Below, piece after piece: positions 15,925 to 23,746 of a DNA stretch of 36,616 bases; positions within the stretch are counted from its first letter, which is position 1; every line of letters starts with the position of its first letter. Location of the stretch: NCBI GenBank assembly GCA_905236875.1, contig CAJOQT010000118.1, positions 1 to 36,616 of the forward strand. Direction: 5' to 3'. The notes under the pieces are model-generated. The model saw nothing but the letters and a program-made list of their open reading frames with translations. It made no database searches and was not told the origin of the DNA. The stretch comes from an uncultured Prevotella sp. GTDB taxonomy: Bacteria > Bacteroidota > Bacteroidia > Bacteroidales > Bacteroidaceae. The position numbers and the translations under genes were made by a program.

Positions 15925-15932
15925 CAAAATTA
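15925..15932 (-). promoter_or_regulatory. Promoter (-7 box) of the DUF3298-type gene
   Basis: TAATTTTG followed by C on the minus strand; the -33 position reads TTTC. The box ends seven bases before the ATG, so transcription would start nearly at the start codon. Confidence 0.6.
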
Positions 15933-16061
15933 CAAATTTATTCTCATATTTGAAAATAAATATGGTAAATTCTACAGGAAAAACAAAGAATATTGGACGA
16001 ATTATCCTTTGCGGTTTTACGAAGGCCTTGCGCCCTGCTTGTCTATGGTGGCATAAAAACG

Positions 16062-16071
16062 ATTACGTAAT
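16062..16071. promoter_or_regulatory. Palindrome upstream of the kdgK promoter
   Basis: ATTACGTAAT is a perfect 10-bp palindrome 26 bases upstream of the kdgK -33 box, a position compatible with an activator or repressor site. No further copy was noticed. Confidence 0.3.
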
Positions 16072-16097
16072 TAATTTGTGTTTTTTACGGAAGATAT

Positions 16098-16128
16098 TTT
16101 GTCGTATGAAAAAATAGTGGTAACTTTG
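16098..16128 (+). promoter_or_regulatory. Promoter of kdgK-eda
   Basis: TTTG (16098-16101), exactly 19 bases, TAACTTTG (16121-16128); the ATG lies 45 bases downstream. Confidence 0.8.
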
Positions 16129-16173
16129 CCGAAAGATTTAATCATCATCAAAATTACAACAACTTAAAAACAA

Positions 16174-17196
16174 ATGGCAAAAATCGTAACATTGGGCGAG
16201 ATCATGCTTCGCCTGTCGCCGCAAGGCAACGACCGTTTTATTCAGAGTGAATCATTCCGCATCATCCCTGGCGGTGGTGAGGCTAACGTAGCAGTTTCTG
16301 TGGCAAACTACGGCCACGAGGCTTATTTCGTATCGAAGCTGCCGAAGCATGAAATCGGACAGATTGCCGTCAACGCCTTGCGTCGCTATGGTGTCAATAC
16401 CGAGTTTATTGCGCGTGGTGGTGACCGCGTAGGTCTATACTATGCCGAGACGGGTGCATCCATGCGTCCCTCGAAGGTTATCTACGACCGCGCACATTCC
16501 TCTATCGCCGAAGCCAGTCCTGCCGACTTCGACTTCGATAAGATCATGGAGGGTGCTGCTTGGTTCCACTGGAGTGGTATCACGCCCGCCATCAGCGACA
16601 AGGCTGCCGAGCTGACAAAGCTTGCCTGTGAAGCTGCGAAGCGTCATGGTGTGACAGTCAGCGTTGATCTGAACTTCCGCAAGAAGCTGTGGACCAGCGA
16701 GAAGGCCATCTCTATCATGCGCCCGCTGATGAAATATGTAGATGTATGTATCGGTAACGAAGAGGATGCAGAACTCTGTCTCGGTTTCAAACCCGATGCT
16801 GATGTCGAGGGTGGACAGACGGATGCTGCCGGCTATGAGGGTATCTTCAGGCAGATGATGCAGGAGTTCGGCTTCAAATATGTCGTCAGCACGCTACGTG
16901 AGAGCTATAGTGCTACGTTCAACGGCTGGAAGGCCCTCATCTACGACGGAAAGGAGTTCTACCAGAGCAAGCGTTACGAGATCAATCCGATTATCGACCG
17001 CGTAGGTGGTGGTGACTCGTTCTCCGGCGGTCTGATTCACGGTCTGCTGACGAAGAAGACACAGGGTGAAGCTCTTGAGTTTGCCGTTGCCGCTTCCGCC
17101 TTGAAGCATACTATCAATGGTGACTTTAATCTGGTGAGTGTTGAAGAAGTTGAATCTTTGGCTGGCGGTAACGCTAATGGCCGTGTACAGCGTTAA
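16174..17196 (+). CDS. kdgK: 2-dehydro-3-deoxygluconokinase (KDG kinase)
   Basis: The 340-residue PfkB-family sugar kinase phosphorylates 2-keto-3-deoxygluconate to KDPG with ATP. The N-terminal GEIMLRLSP and IIPGGGEANVAVSVANYGHE form the substrate-lid region (about residues 8-50). SVDLNFRKKLW (about 165-175) is typical of KDG kinases. The C-terminal PfkB motif DRVGGGDSFSGGLIHG has the catalytic base at about D281. It precedes the KDPG aldolase gene by 18 bases, and the pairing makes the assignment firm. Expected inducer is a uronate breakdown product, but no operator can be identified with confidence. Confidence 0.92.
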   Translation: MAKIVTLGEIMLRLSPQGNDRFIQSESFRIIPGGGEANVAVSVANYGHEAYFVSKLPKHEIGQIAVNALRRYGVNTEFIARGGDRVGLYYAETGASMRPSKVIYDRAHSSIAEASPADFDFDKIMEGAAWFHWSGITPAISDKAAELTKLACEAAKRHGVTVSVDLNFRKKLWTSEKAISIMRPLMKYVDVCIGNEEDAELCLGFKPDADVEGGQTDAAGYEGIFRQMMQEFGFKYVVSTLRESYSATFNGWKALIYDGKEFYQSKRYEINPIIDRVGGGDSFSGGLIHGLLTKKTQGEALEFAVAASALKHTINGDFNLVSVEEVESLAGGNANGRVQR

Positions 17197-17214
17197 TGCA
17201 ATTAATAATTGATT

Positions 17215-17880
17215 ATGGCAAAGTTCGATAAGTTGGCTGTAATGGCCAAGATAGGTTCAACTGGTATGGTGCCTGTCTTCTATCACAAAGACCTTGAAAC
17301 ATGCAAGAACGTAGTAAAGGCCTGCTATGAGGGCGGCGTTCGTGCTTTTGAGTTTACTAATCGCGGTGACTTCGCACAAGAAGTATTCGGCGAACTGGTG
17401 AAATGGGCCGACACGGAATGTCCTGAGTTAGCGCTGGGTATCGGTTCTGTTGTCGATGCTCCTACCGCTGCGATGTACCTGCAGCTTGGTGCCTGCTTCG
17501 TAGTAGGCCCGCTGTTCAATCCTGAGATAGCTCCCGTTTGCAACCGACGTCTGGTTCCCTACTGCCCAGGTTGTATGACCGTCAGTGAGATAGGTAAGGC
17601 TCAGGAACTGGGCTGCGACCTCACAAAGGTGTTCCCTGGCGATGTAGTCGGTCCGAACATGGTGAAGGGGCTGAAGGCTCCGATGCCTTGGTCGAAGATT
17701 ATGGTTACCGGCGGTGTGTCACCCGACGAAGAGAACCTGACGAAGTGGTTTAAGGCAGGTGTCTTCTGTGTGGGTATGGGTTCGAAGCTTTTCCCCTCTG
17801 ACAAGGTAAAGGCCGGCGACTGGCAGTACGTTACCGACAAGTGCAAGGAGGCACTCGGTTATATTGCTGCGCTCAAATGA
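17215..17880 (+). CDS. eda: KDPG/KHG aldolase
   Basis: A 221-residue class I aldolase that splits 2-keto-3-deoxy-6-phosphogluconate into pyruvate and glyceraldehyde-3-phosphate. Visible marks are the general base E46 in AFEFTNRG, the [18 protein letters not shown] loop, the Schiff-base lysine K138 in DLTKVFPGD, and the phosphate loop [12 protein letters not shown] chose the ATG at 17215; a TTG two codons upstream is in frame. It is the second gene of the kdgK unit, and together they form the end of galacturonate/glucuronate or Entner-Doudoroff catabolism. Confidence 0.92.
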   Translation: MAKFDKLAVMAKIGSTGMVPVFYHKDLETCKNVVKACYEGGVRAFEFTNRGDFAQEVFGELVKWADTECPELALGIGSVVDAPTAAMYLQLGACFVVGPLFNPEIAPVCNRRLVPYCPGCMTVSEIGKAQELGCDLTKVFPGDVVGPNMVKGLKAPMPWSKIMVTGGVSPDEENLTKWFKAGVFCVGMGSKLFPSDKVKAGDWQYVTDKCKEALGYIAALK

Positions 17881-17993
17881 GTAATGAATAATGAGTAATG
17901 AGCAATGTGAAATGAGGAATGAAGGAAAGCCTGCCGTAAAGGTGGGAGCACCTTCATTTCTCATTTCTTCATTTATATTTCTCATTCTCTTAC
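17881..17993. repeat. Palindromic heptamer-repeat element at the eda/kinase junction
   Basis: The left half is a degenerate 7-bp tandem repeat (AATGAGT, AATGAGC, AATGTGA, AATGAGG, AATGAAG). The right half is its approximate reverse complement (CATTTCT, CATTTCT, CATTTAT, CATTCTC types). Core arms 17911-17925 and 17951-17965 match at 14 of 15 positions. Both strands read nearly the same peptide, beginning MRNEG and ending PSFLIS. The element supplies the start codon and signal-peptide n-region of the histidine kinase. Confidence 0.7.
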
Positions 17994-20900
17994 TATCTCA
18001 ATTACTCTTTACCTCCTGCTCATTGTCTGATAGGCAAGCGGTTGACAAACTGAATTCTCTTTCGTATGCCTATCACTACCGCAATCTTGATTCAACGGAA
18101 TATTATGCACGGCAGGCCTTGCAGCAGGCATCGGCCGACAGTCTGTCGTGGCTTTATTCGTCCTACAAAGACGGTTGTGCCGAAGCACTCAACCACCTCG
18201 CCTTTGTCAGTATCATGCGGATGGACTACGACGAAGCAAAGCAGTTTCTTGACCGTGTGGCATCGACCACCGACAACCAAGTGGAACTGCTCATTGCCGA
18301 CATCCAGCAGATGCGACTCTGTCAGCGGCAGTCGCATAACCGTGAGTTCTATGACTACCGCGAACAGGCGTACAACCGTTTGATGCGCATCAACGAAGAA
18401 CGTCCATCGCTTTCAGAGCGTCTGCAGCAGCGTATGGTGTATGCCGAGAGCGAGCTGGCTATCGTACAAAGCACCTATTATTATTATGTAGGACTCGAAC
18501 GACAGTCGATTGAAGCTATCGAACAGCTTTACCAAAACGTTGATATTGAACGTGATACCGCACAAATGCTCAATTATTTCTATAATGTCGGAGCAGGTGG
18601 TATCATCACCGAAGGTACGCAGGTTGAGATCAATCAGCAGGAGTTCGACTTTCTGATGCGTTGTCTGCTCTTGGCCCGTCAAAGTGGCTATCCCTATTTT
18701 GAGGCTAATTCGCTGGAGGCGCTGTCAGAACATCTGATGTATCAAGACAGCCGACAGCAGCTTATCGAGAACAACCTGCCAGCCATGAAGTTCCTCAATC
18801 CCGAGGGCATCAGCGACGACATTCTGGCCGTTTGTCTGGCAGAACAGGCACTCGACATATTCATGCACTATGGAGACGTCTATCAGATAGCAGGTGCCCA
18901 CCGTACACTGGCCTCATGCTATCATGCTATGGACGACGATGCTGCGGCGTTGGAATACCTGCATCTGGCACTCTCGAACAAGAAAATAGAACAGGCTCCC
19001 GATCTTGTAGCCAGTATCCGTGAACAGCTTTCAGTTGCTTACTCGGCTCTTGACGACAAGGTGGCGAGCGACCTGAACCGTAACATCTACCTCGACCTGC
19101 AGCAGCAGACACGTCAGGACCTCTACCTTCAGGCACGTGCTGATATGTACGACCATACGGCGCGTCAGCAGAACATCATGATGATAGTTGTCGTATGTGC
19201 CATCATCCTGTTGGTTTTCATGCTCTGGCTGTTCAACCATTTGCACAAGAAGCGGAGCAACAGCAACTCAATGGATGAACTGCTGCGCCCCTTGCGTGAG
19301 TGGCAGCAGCAGAATGAACAGCAGGTCCTTGAGCTGGAGGAACAGGTAGAAGACATCAACGAACAGCATGCCTTGAGTATGCTCCACATTGAGAAGAACG
19401 AACGCCGTAACCTGGAGAACCGTGCTAAGGTGTCGCTTGTCAATACCATCATGCCTTTCATCGACCGTATCATTCACGAAGTGAAGTCGCTCGAGGAAGA
19501 GCAGACAGCAGACCATAAGGACACGCAGTCATCAAGAAGTCAGGAGCGACTGCAGTATATTCGCGAACTGACAGACAAGATCAACGAGCAAAATGACGTG
19601 CTGACCCACTGGATACAGCTGCGGCAGGGTGAGTTGAGCCTCCGTATCGAGAGCTTCCCGATACAGCAGCTTTTCGATGTGGTGGCACGCGGTAAGATGT
19701 CGTTCCATCTGAAGGGCATCGAACTACAGGTACTTCCCACTGATGCTGTTGTCAAGGCTGACCGTATCCTCACACTTTTCATGCTTAACACGCTGGCCGA
19801 TAATGCACGTAAGTTCACGGAAAAAGGCGGTCAGGTAACCATCAGTGCCACATCGGCCGATAACTATGTAGAGGTCAGTGTAGCAGATACTGGCATTGGA
19901 ATGACTGAGGACCAGTTGGCACATCTTTTTGACCATAAGGCTATCATTGACGACAAGTCGCAAGGCCGTAACACCGCAATGCAGACTTCTCATGGATTCG
20001 GACTCATGAACTGCCGGGGCATCATCGAGAAATACCGCAAGATCAGTCATATCTTCAGTGTTTGCATGTTGGCAGCAGAGAGTGAACAGGGTAGGGGAAG
20101 CCGACTCTTTTTCCGCCTGCCTATCGGTAAAGTTCTTGCTGCCGGCCTTTTGTTATTGACATTATGCCTCAATGTCAATGGACAACAGGCCACGGACAAC
20201 CGACCGCTCGGCTTGCCGCTTGCTACCGTAGGGACGCAAGAACCGACTGTGCTCAATGGCTCTCCCGCTGAGAATGACCCCCTCGCACGGGCCTACATTT
20301 TTTCAGACAGTGCATATTTTTCCAACATCAACGGTACTTACGAGCGCACCTTGATGTTCGCCGACTCATGCCGCTATTACCTCAACGCCTTCTATCGGCA
20401 GCAGCGGCCTCATGGACAGACGTTCATGCTGCGTGAAGGCGACACATCACTGCCCGTGCCAGAGATACAGTGGTTACACGACAGCATACAGACCAACTAC
20501 GACATCATACTTGACATTCGCAACGAATGTGCAGTTGCAGCACTCGCACTCCACCAGTGGCCGCTCTATGCGTATAATAATAAGGTATATACCCAGCTGT
20601 TCAAGGAACTGTCGGCCGACGACTCACTTGATGTATATTGTCGTATGATGCAGCAGTCGCAGACCAACCGCACCATCGCCATCATTATACTTGTGCTGAT
20701 ATTGGCCGTTATCCTGCCCGCCTACTATCTGCTCTATTATAGGCACCGACTCAACTACCGCTTCTGCGTAGAACGCATCGGAACCATCAACGACATTCTG
20801 CTCAGTGACATACCTGCAGCCGAAAAACTTGAGCGCATCGCCCCGTTGGCATCTGCCGACTATCCTGACGAGCTGCAAACCGTAGTCAGCGAGATACGTC

Positions 20901-21568
20901 AGGCACTACAGGCCTCCGTATCGAAACACGAGCAACAAGTTACCAACATCGAAATGGCAGAGGACGAGTTGCGACGTGCAGAACTCGAGAACAACAACCT
21001 CCACGTGGCAAACAGCATACTCGACAACTGCCTCTCCACGCTCAAGCATGAGACGATGTATTACCCCAGCCGCATCCGCCAGCTCATCGATAGCCCCGAA
21101 GTAGATGTCAAGTCGGTCAAAGAAGTCGTTACCTACTATCGTGACATCTACTCCTTATTGAGCCAGCAGCTGACTGCGAACTGCCAACAGCTGAAAGCCA
21201 ATCACCTCACGGCAGTCAATCTTTACGGACAGACCGTTCTCGGCGACAAAACGCTGCTGCGCTACCTCTTCGAGATACTCACCCGACAGAAGGAGAACAT
21301 CAGCGCCGAGGTCAAGGATGACAAGTATGTCCTCTTCACCGTCCGGTTGCCACAACTGCACCTCACCGACGAAGAAGCACAAAATCTCTTCGCGCCAGCA
21401 GAGAATCACATACCATACCTGCTCTGCCGGCAAATCGTACGTGACCACTCCGAGGCGACCAATCGCCGTGCCTGCGGCATACGTGCCGAAGTCATCAACA
21501 ATACTACGCAAGTCATCATCACTCTCCCCAGGCAGAAGTCAATTAAATCGAAAATCCGTAAATCGTAA
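17891..21568 (+). CDS. Double-module membrane histidine kinase (DUF5112/DUF5113-type)
   Basis: The 1225-residue sensor kinase has two sensor-kinase halves. First half: a lipoprotein-like leader (LLFTSC, about residues 38-43), a helical TPR-like periplasmic sensor with repeats near 60-400, a TM at about 428-449, a coiled coil, an H-box-like RIIHEVKSLE (His about 529), an N-box NTLADNARKF (about 631-641), a G1 box ADTGIGM (about 665) and a G2 box HGFGLMNC (about 700). Second half: a signal-anchor-like TM (about 748-764), another extracytoplasmic helical domain, a TM at about 928-950, a coiled coil, and a divergent kinase core with TLKHETMYYPSRI (His about 1052) and no clear N- or G-boxes. I associate this C-terminal part with Bacteroidetes DUF5112 and DUF5113, from memory. 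The response regulator follows after 6 bases. The N-terminus lies in a palindromic repeat and the C-terminus (KSKIRKS) in an AAATCG repeat. Confidence 0.85.
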   Translation: MSNEQCEMRNEGKPAVKVGAPSFLISSFIFLILLLSQLLFTSCSLSDRQAVDKLNSLSYAYHYRNLDSTEYYARQALQQASADSLSWLYSSYKDGCAEALNHLAFVSIMRMDYDEAKQFLDRVASTTDNQVELLIADIQQMRLCQRQSHNREFYDYREQAYNRLMRINEERPSLSERLQQRMVYAESELAIVQSTYYYYVGLERQSIEAIEQLYQNVDIERDTAQMLNYFYNVGAGGIITEGTQVEINQQEFDFLMRCLLLARQSGYPYFEANSLEALSEHLMYQDSRQQLIENNLPAMKFLNPEGISDDILAVCLAEQALDIFMHYGDVYQIAGAHRTLASCYHAMDDDAAALEYLHLALSNKKIEQAPDLVASIREQLSVAYSALDDKVASDLNRNIYLDLQQQTRQDLYLQARADMYDHTARQQNIMMIVVVCAIILLVFMLWLFNHLHKKRSNSNSMDELLRPLREWQQQNEQQVLELEEQVEDINEQHALSMLHIEKNERRNLENRAKVSLVNTIMPFIDRIIHEVKSLEEEQTADHKDTQSSRSQERLQYIRELTDKINEQNDVLTHWIQLRQGELSLRIESFPIQQLFDVVARGKMSFHLKGIELQVLPTDAVVKADRILTLFMLNTLADNARKFTEKGGQVTISATSADNYVEVSVADTGIGMTEDQLAHLFDHKAIIDDKSQGRNTAMQTSHGFGLMNCRGIIEKYRKISHIFSVCMLAAESEQGRGSRLFFRLPIGKVLAAGLLLLTLCLNVNGQQATDNRPLGLPLATVGTQEPTVLNGSPAENDPLARAYIFSDSAYFSNINGTYERTLMFADSCRYYLNAFYRQQRPHGQTFMLREGDTSLPVPEIQWLHDSIQTNYDIILDIRNECAVAALALHQWPLYAYNNKVYTQLFKELSADDSLDVYCRMMQQSQTNRTIAIIILVLILAVILPAYYLLYYRHRLNYRFCVERIGTINDILLSDIPAAEKLERIAPLASADYPDELQTVVSEIRQALQASVSKHEQQVTNIEMAEDELRRAELENNNLHVANSILDNCLSTLKHETMYYPSRIRQLIDSPEVDVKSVKEVVTYYRDIYSLLSQQLTANCQQLKANHLTAVNLYGQTVLGDKTLLRYLFEILTRQKENISAEVKDDKYVLFTVRLPQLHLTDEEAQNLFAPAENHIPYLLCRQIVRDHSEATNRRACGIRAEVINNTTQVIITLPRQKSIKSKIRKS

Positions 21569-21573
21569 ATAAT
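21544..21573 (+). repeat. AAATCG heptamer repeat at the kinase/regulator junction
   Basis: Degenerate units AAATCGA, AAATCCGT, AAATCGT, AAATAAT run from the last kinase codons through the stop to the regulator start. The same repeat type occurs at the phoH/purC junction (30283-30319). Confidence 0.6.
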
Positions 21574-21574
21574 T

Positions 21575-22303
21575 ATGTTAGAACCATTCAAAGTTATTAT
21601 CGTAGAAGACGTGCCCCTTGAACTCAAAGGCACCGAAGGCATTATCCGCAATGACATACCTGAAGCGGAAGTAATAGGAACAGCTGACAGCGAGATAGCA
21701 TACTGGAGGCTCATCAAACAGCAGAAGCCCGATCTTGTACTGCTCGACCTCGGACTCGGTGGCTCCACCACTGTCGGTGTCGAGATATGCCGGCAGACCA
21801 AGGATACCTGGCCGCAGGTCCGTGTACTCATCTTCACTGGAGAGATTCTCAACGAGAAGCTCTGGGTCGATGTGCTCGACGCAGGAGCTGATGGCATTAT
21901 CCTCAAGAGTGGTGAGATGCTTACACGCAGCGATGTCCGTTCTGTCATGGAAGGCAAGCAACTCGTGTTCAACGAACCGATACTGCGTAAGATTGTTGAG
22001 CGGTTCTGTAAGGCTGTCAGCAGCAACCAAGTACGCCAGGAATCCCTTGTCAACTATGAGATAGACGAGTACGACGAGCGTTTCCTGCGACACCTCGCAC
22101 TCGGATATACCAAAGACCAGATTACACAGCTGCGCGGTATGCCTTTCGGCGTGAAGAGTCTCGAGAAACGACAGAACGAACTGGTACAGAAACTTTTCCC
22201 TGACGGTAATGGTGGTATTGGTATCAATGCAACACGACTCGTTGTACGTGCCCTTGAATTGCGCATTCTTGACATAGACAACCTCATGCCTGATGAAGAA
22301 TAG
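21575..22303 (+). CDS. Response regulator with C-terminal HTH-like domain
   Basis: The 242-residue protein is the partner of the double kinase. The receiver domain covers about residues 1-125: acidic pair E11 D12 in IIVEDVP, phospho-acceptor D58 in LVLLDLGLGG, Thr in LIFTGE and Lys in IILKSGE. The C-terminal region, RFLRHLALGYTKDQITQL through SLEKRQNELVQKLF (about 167-207), is laid out like a LuxR-type helix-turn-helix. The last 30 residues, INATRLVVRALELRIL, add one more helix. DNA binding is therefore likely but not certain. The gene overlaps the next one by 11 bases. Confidence 0.85.
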   Translation: MLEPFKVIIVEDVPLELKGTEGIIRNDIPEAEVIGTADSEIAYWRLIKQQKPDLVLLDLGLGGSTTVGVEICRQTKDTWPQVRVLIFTGEILNEKLWVDVLDAGADGIILKSGEMLTRSDVRSVMEGKQLVFNEPILRKIVERFCKAVSSNQVRQESLVNYEIDEYDERFLRHLALGYTKDQITQLRGMPFGVKSLEKRQNELVQKLFPDGNGGIGINATRLVVRALELRILDIDNLMPDEE

Positions 22304-22934
22304 ACTTAGACATCTGTTGTGTCCCACTCAGGGAATGACGGGGAGACTGGCACTTCTTGCCTTTCTCCTTGTCCTCGCCGAACTGCTTCTTATTCTCGCC
22401 TCCTGGCTGCTTAGTGCAATGCCCACAGTTCATGTGCGCTCACTGCTCAGCAGCGAAGGCGTGAGATGGCTCATGGGACATATCGCAGAAAGTCTCTCCA
22501 CACCAATCCTTGCATGGATACTTCTTCTTGGTATGGGCTATGGATGCTTGCGACGTAGCGGACTGCTCACTTCGTTCTCTGTTCCTCGTGCCTCACTGCC
22601 TCACCGTACACGCATCGCCCAGTGGAGCCTCTTCGCATTCCTTATTGCCTACGTCGTCGTCATACTTCTGCTTACGGCAGTACCTCATGCCATTTTGCTC
22701 AGTGCTACAGGCCAGCTTTTTCCGTCCCCCTTCAGTGCCAGCATCGTACCTGTCGTAGCTTTTGGAGTCACGATGGGCAGCATTATCTTCGGCGTAATGT
22801 CTGGACACTTCAGCACATTCTCCGACATCTACGAATCCCTCGTTTCAGGTCTCCGTTCCGTTGCGCCCATCATTCTATTTTACCTCCTGATTATCCAACT
22901 GTTCTTCACCGCAGCATTTGCCTTCCTGTTTTAA
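22293..22934 (+). CDS. Small AbgT-like integral membrane protein
   Basis: A 213-residue protein with about five hydrophobic segments (about residues 18-43, 70-88, 108-135, 145-168, 190-213). The stretch VRSLLSSEGVRWLMGHIAES, followed by LLLGMGYGCLRRSGLL, resembles the N-terminal conserved block of AbgT/p-aminobenzoyl-glutamate transporters. The end, SDIYESLVSGLRSVAPIILF, resembles their conserved SD-x-x-x-S-L tail region. AbgT proteins have about 500 residues, so this would be less than half, either a minimal relative or a remnant. The 11-base overlap with the response regulator gene implies translational coupling, making it a candidate accessory or output of that two-component system. Transport activity is unproven. 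Confidence 0.6.
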   Translation: MKNRLRHLLCPTQGMTGRLALLAFLLVLAELLLILASWLLSAMPTVHVRSLLSSEGVRWLMGHIAESLSTPILAWILLLGMGYGCLRRSGLLTSFSVPRASLPHRTRIAQWSLFAFLIAYVVVILLLTAVPHAILLSATGQLFPSPFSASIVPVVAFGVTMGSIIFGVMSGHFSTFSDIYESLVSGLRSVAPIILFYLLIIQLFFTAAFAFLF

Positions 22935-22980
22935 AAACATAATCGGCATTATGATAAATAAATAACAGGAAAACTTGTGG

Positions 22981-23637
22981 TTAACGCAATGCTTCCTGAA
23001 GAAGTTGGATCTTTTTGTAATCTGTAATTTCTGGCACTTGTACATTATAAACCAGAATCAGGTCACCTCCATATTGTCCTTTTCCACGCAGACGAACTTT
23101 AGTTCCTGGTTGTGTGCCCGGTTTAACCTTTAGCTTTAATTTTTCACCTGATGGCGTTGCTACAATAATGTCACCACCAGTAAGTGCAGTTAGTAACGGA
23201 AGCGTTGTTGAAGCCTGTGTGTCGTTGGTTTTTTGTTGTCGGCCATTATGAGTCGTGCGACGTGTTGCACCGAAAAGATTCTCGAAGAATGATGAGAAAC
23301 CACCACCGCCTGTAAATTGCGAAAAATCGAAGTTGTCAAAGCCACCACCGCCTGACGACCACGAACCAAAAGGATTCTGACCGCCAGCAGCACCGCCTCC
23401 AAAAGCATCTGCCTGTTTCCACTGTTCACCATACTGGTCGTATTTGGCACGTTTTTCAGGATCACCGATAACATCGTATGCCTCATTAAGGGCCTGGAAC
23501 TTTGCTTTCGCCTTCGGATCATCCGGATGCAAATCTGGATGAAATTGCTTAGCCCGTTTCAGGTATGCTTTCTTGACATCCTTCTGTGGAATGGATTTGT
23601 CAACGCCTAAAATCTTATAATAATCAATGAATGCCAT
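22981..23637 (-). CDS. Compact DnaJ/CbpA-like co-chaperone
   Basis: The 218-residue J-protein has a J domain at residues 1-70 with HPD at 33-35, a Gly/Phe-rich linker at about 75-125 (GGGAAGGQNPFGSW, GGGGFDNFDF), and a single beta-sandwich C-terminal domain (LTGGDIIVATPSGEKLKLKV, then PGTQPGTKVRLRGKG). It lacks the cysteine-rich zinc domain of DnaJ. CbpA-type proteins have two such C-terminal domains and about 300 residues, so one domain is missing. It should stimulate a DnaK ATPase. It is divergent from the phosphoesterase gene, and no cbpM or dnaK neighbour is present. Confidence 0.85.
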   Translation of the reverse strand: MAFIDYYKILGVDKSIPQKDVKKAYLKRAKQFHPDLHPDDPKAKAKFQALNEAYDVIGDPEKRAKYDQYGEQWKQADAFGGGAAGGQNPFGSWSSGGGGFDNFDFSQFTGGGGFSSFFENLFGATRRTTHNGRQQKTNDTQASTTLPLLTALTGGDIIVATPSGEKLKLKVKPGTQPGTKVRLRGKGQYGGDLILVYNVQVPEITDYKKIQLLQEALR

Positions 23638-23721
23638 AATTACCTATATTAAATATGTATTGTTCAACAAAAAAAACAGCAAAAAACGTGCCGAGTTCTT
23701 GCATATAACAAAAAAAAAGTA

Positions 23722-23729
23722 TATCTTTG
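23722..23729 (+). promoter_or_regulatory. Promoter (-7 box) of the phosphoesterase gene
   Basis: TATCTTTG followed by C; the upstream position 20 bases away reads CTTG. The start at 23747 lies 17 bases downstream, which excludes the longer in-frame ORF start at 23627. Confidence 0.65.
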
Positions 23730-23746
23730 CAAAAAACATAGCAAGT

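Noticed and set aside
15950..16056. Short plus-strand ORF between the lipoprotein gene and kdgK
   Set aside because: No start with promoter, mostly antisense to the lipoprotein gene, no motif.
17719..17985. Minus-strand ORF starting MRNINEEMRNEG
   Set aside because: It exists because the junction repeat is palindromic; the rest is antisense to eda. Kept only as evidence for the palindrome.
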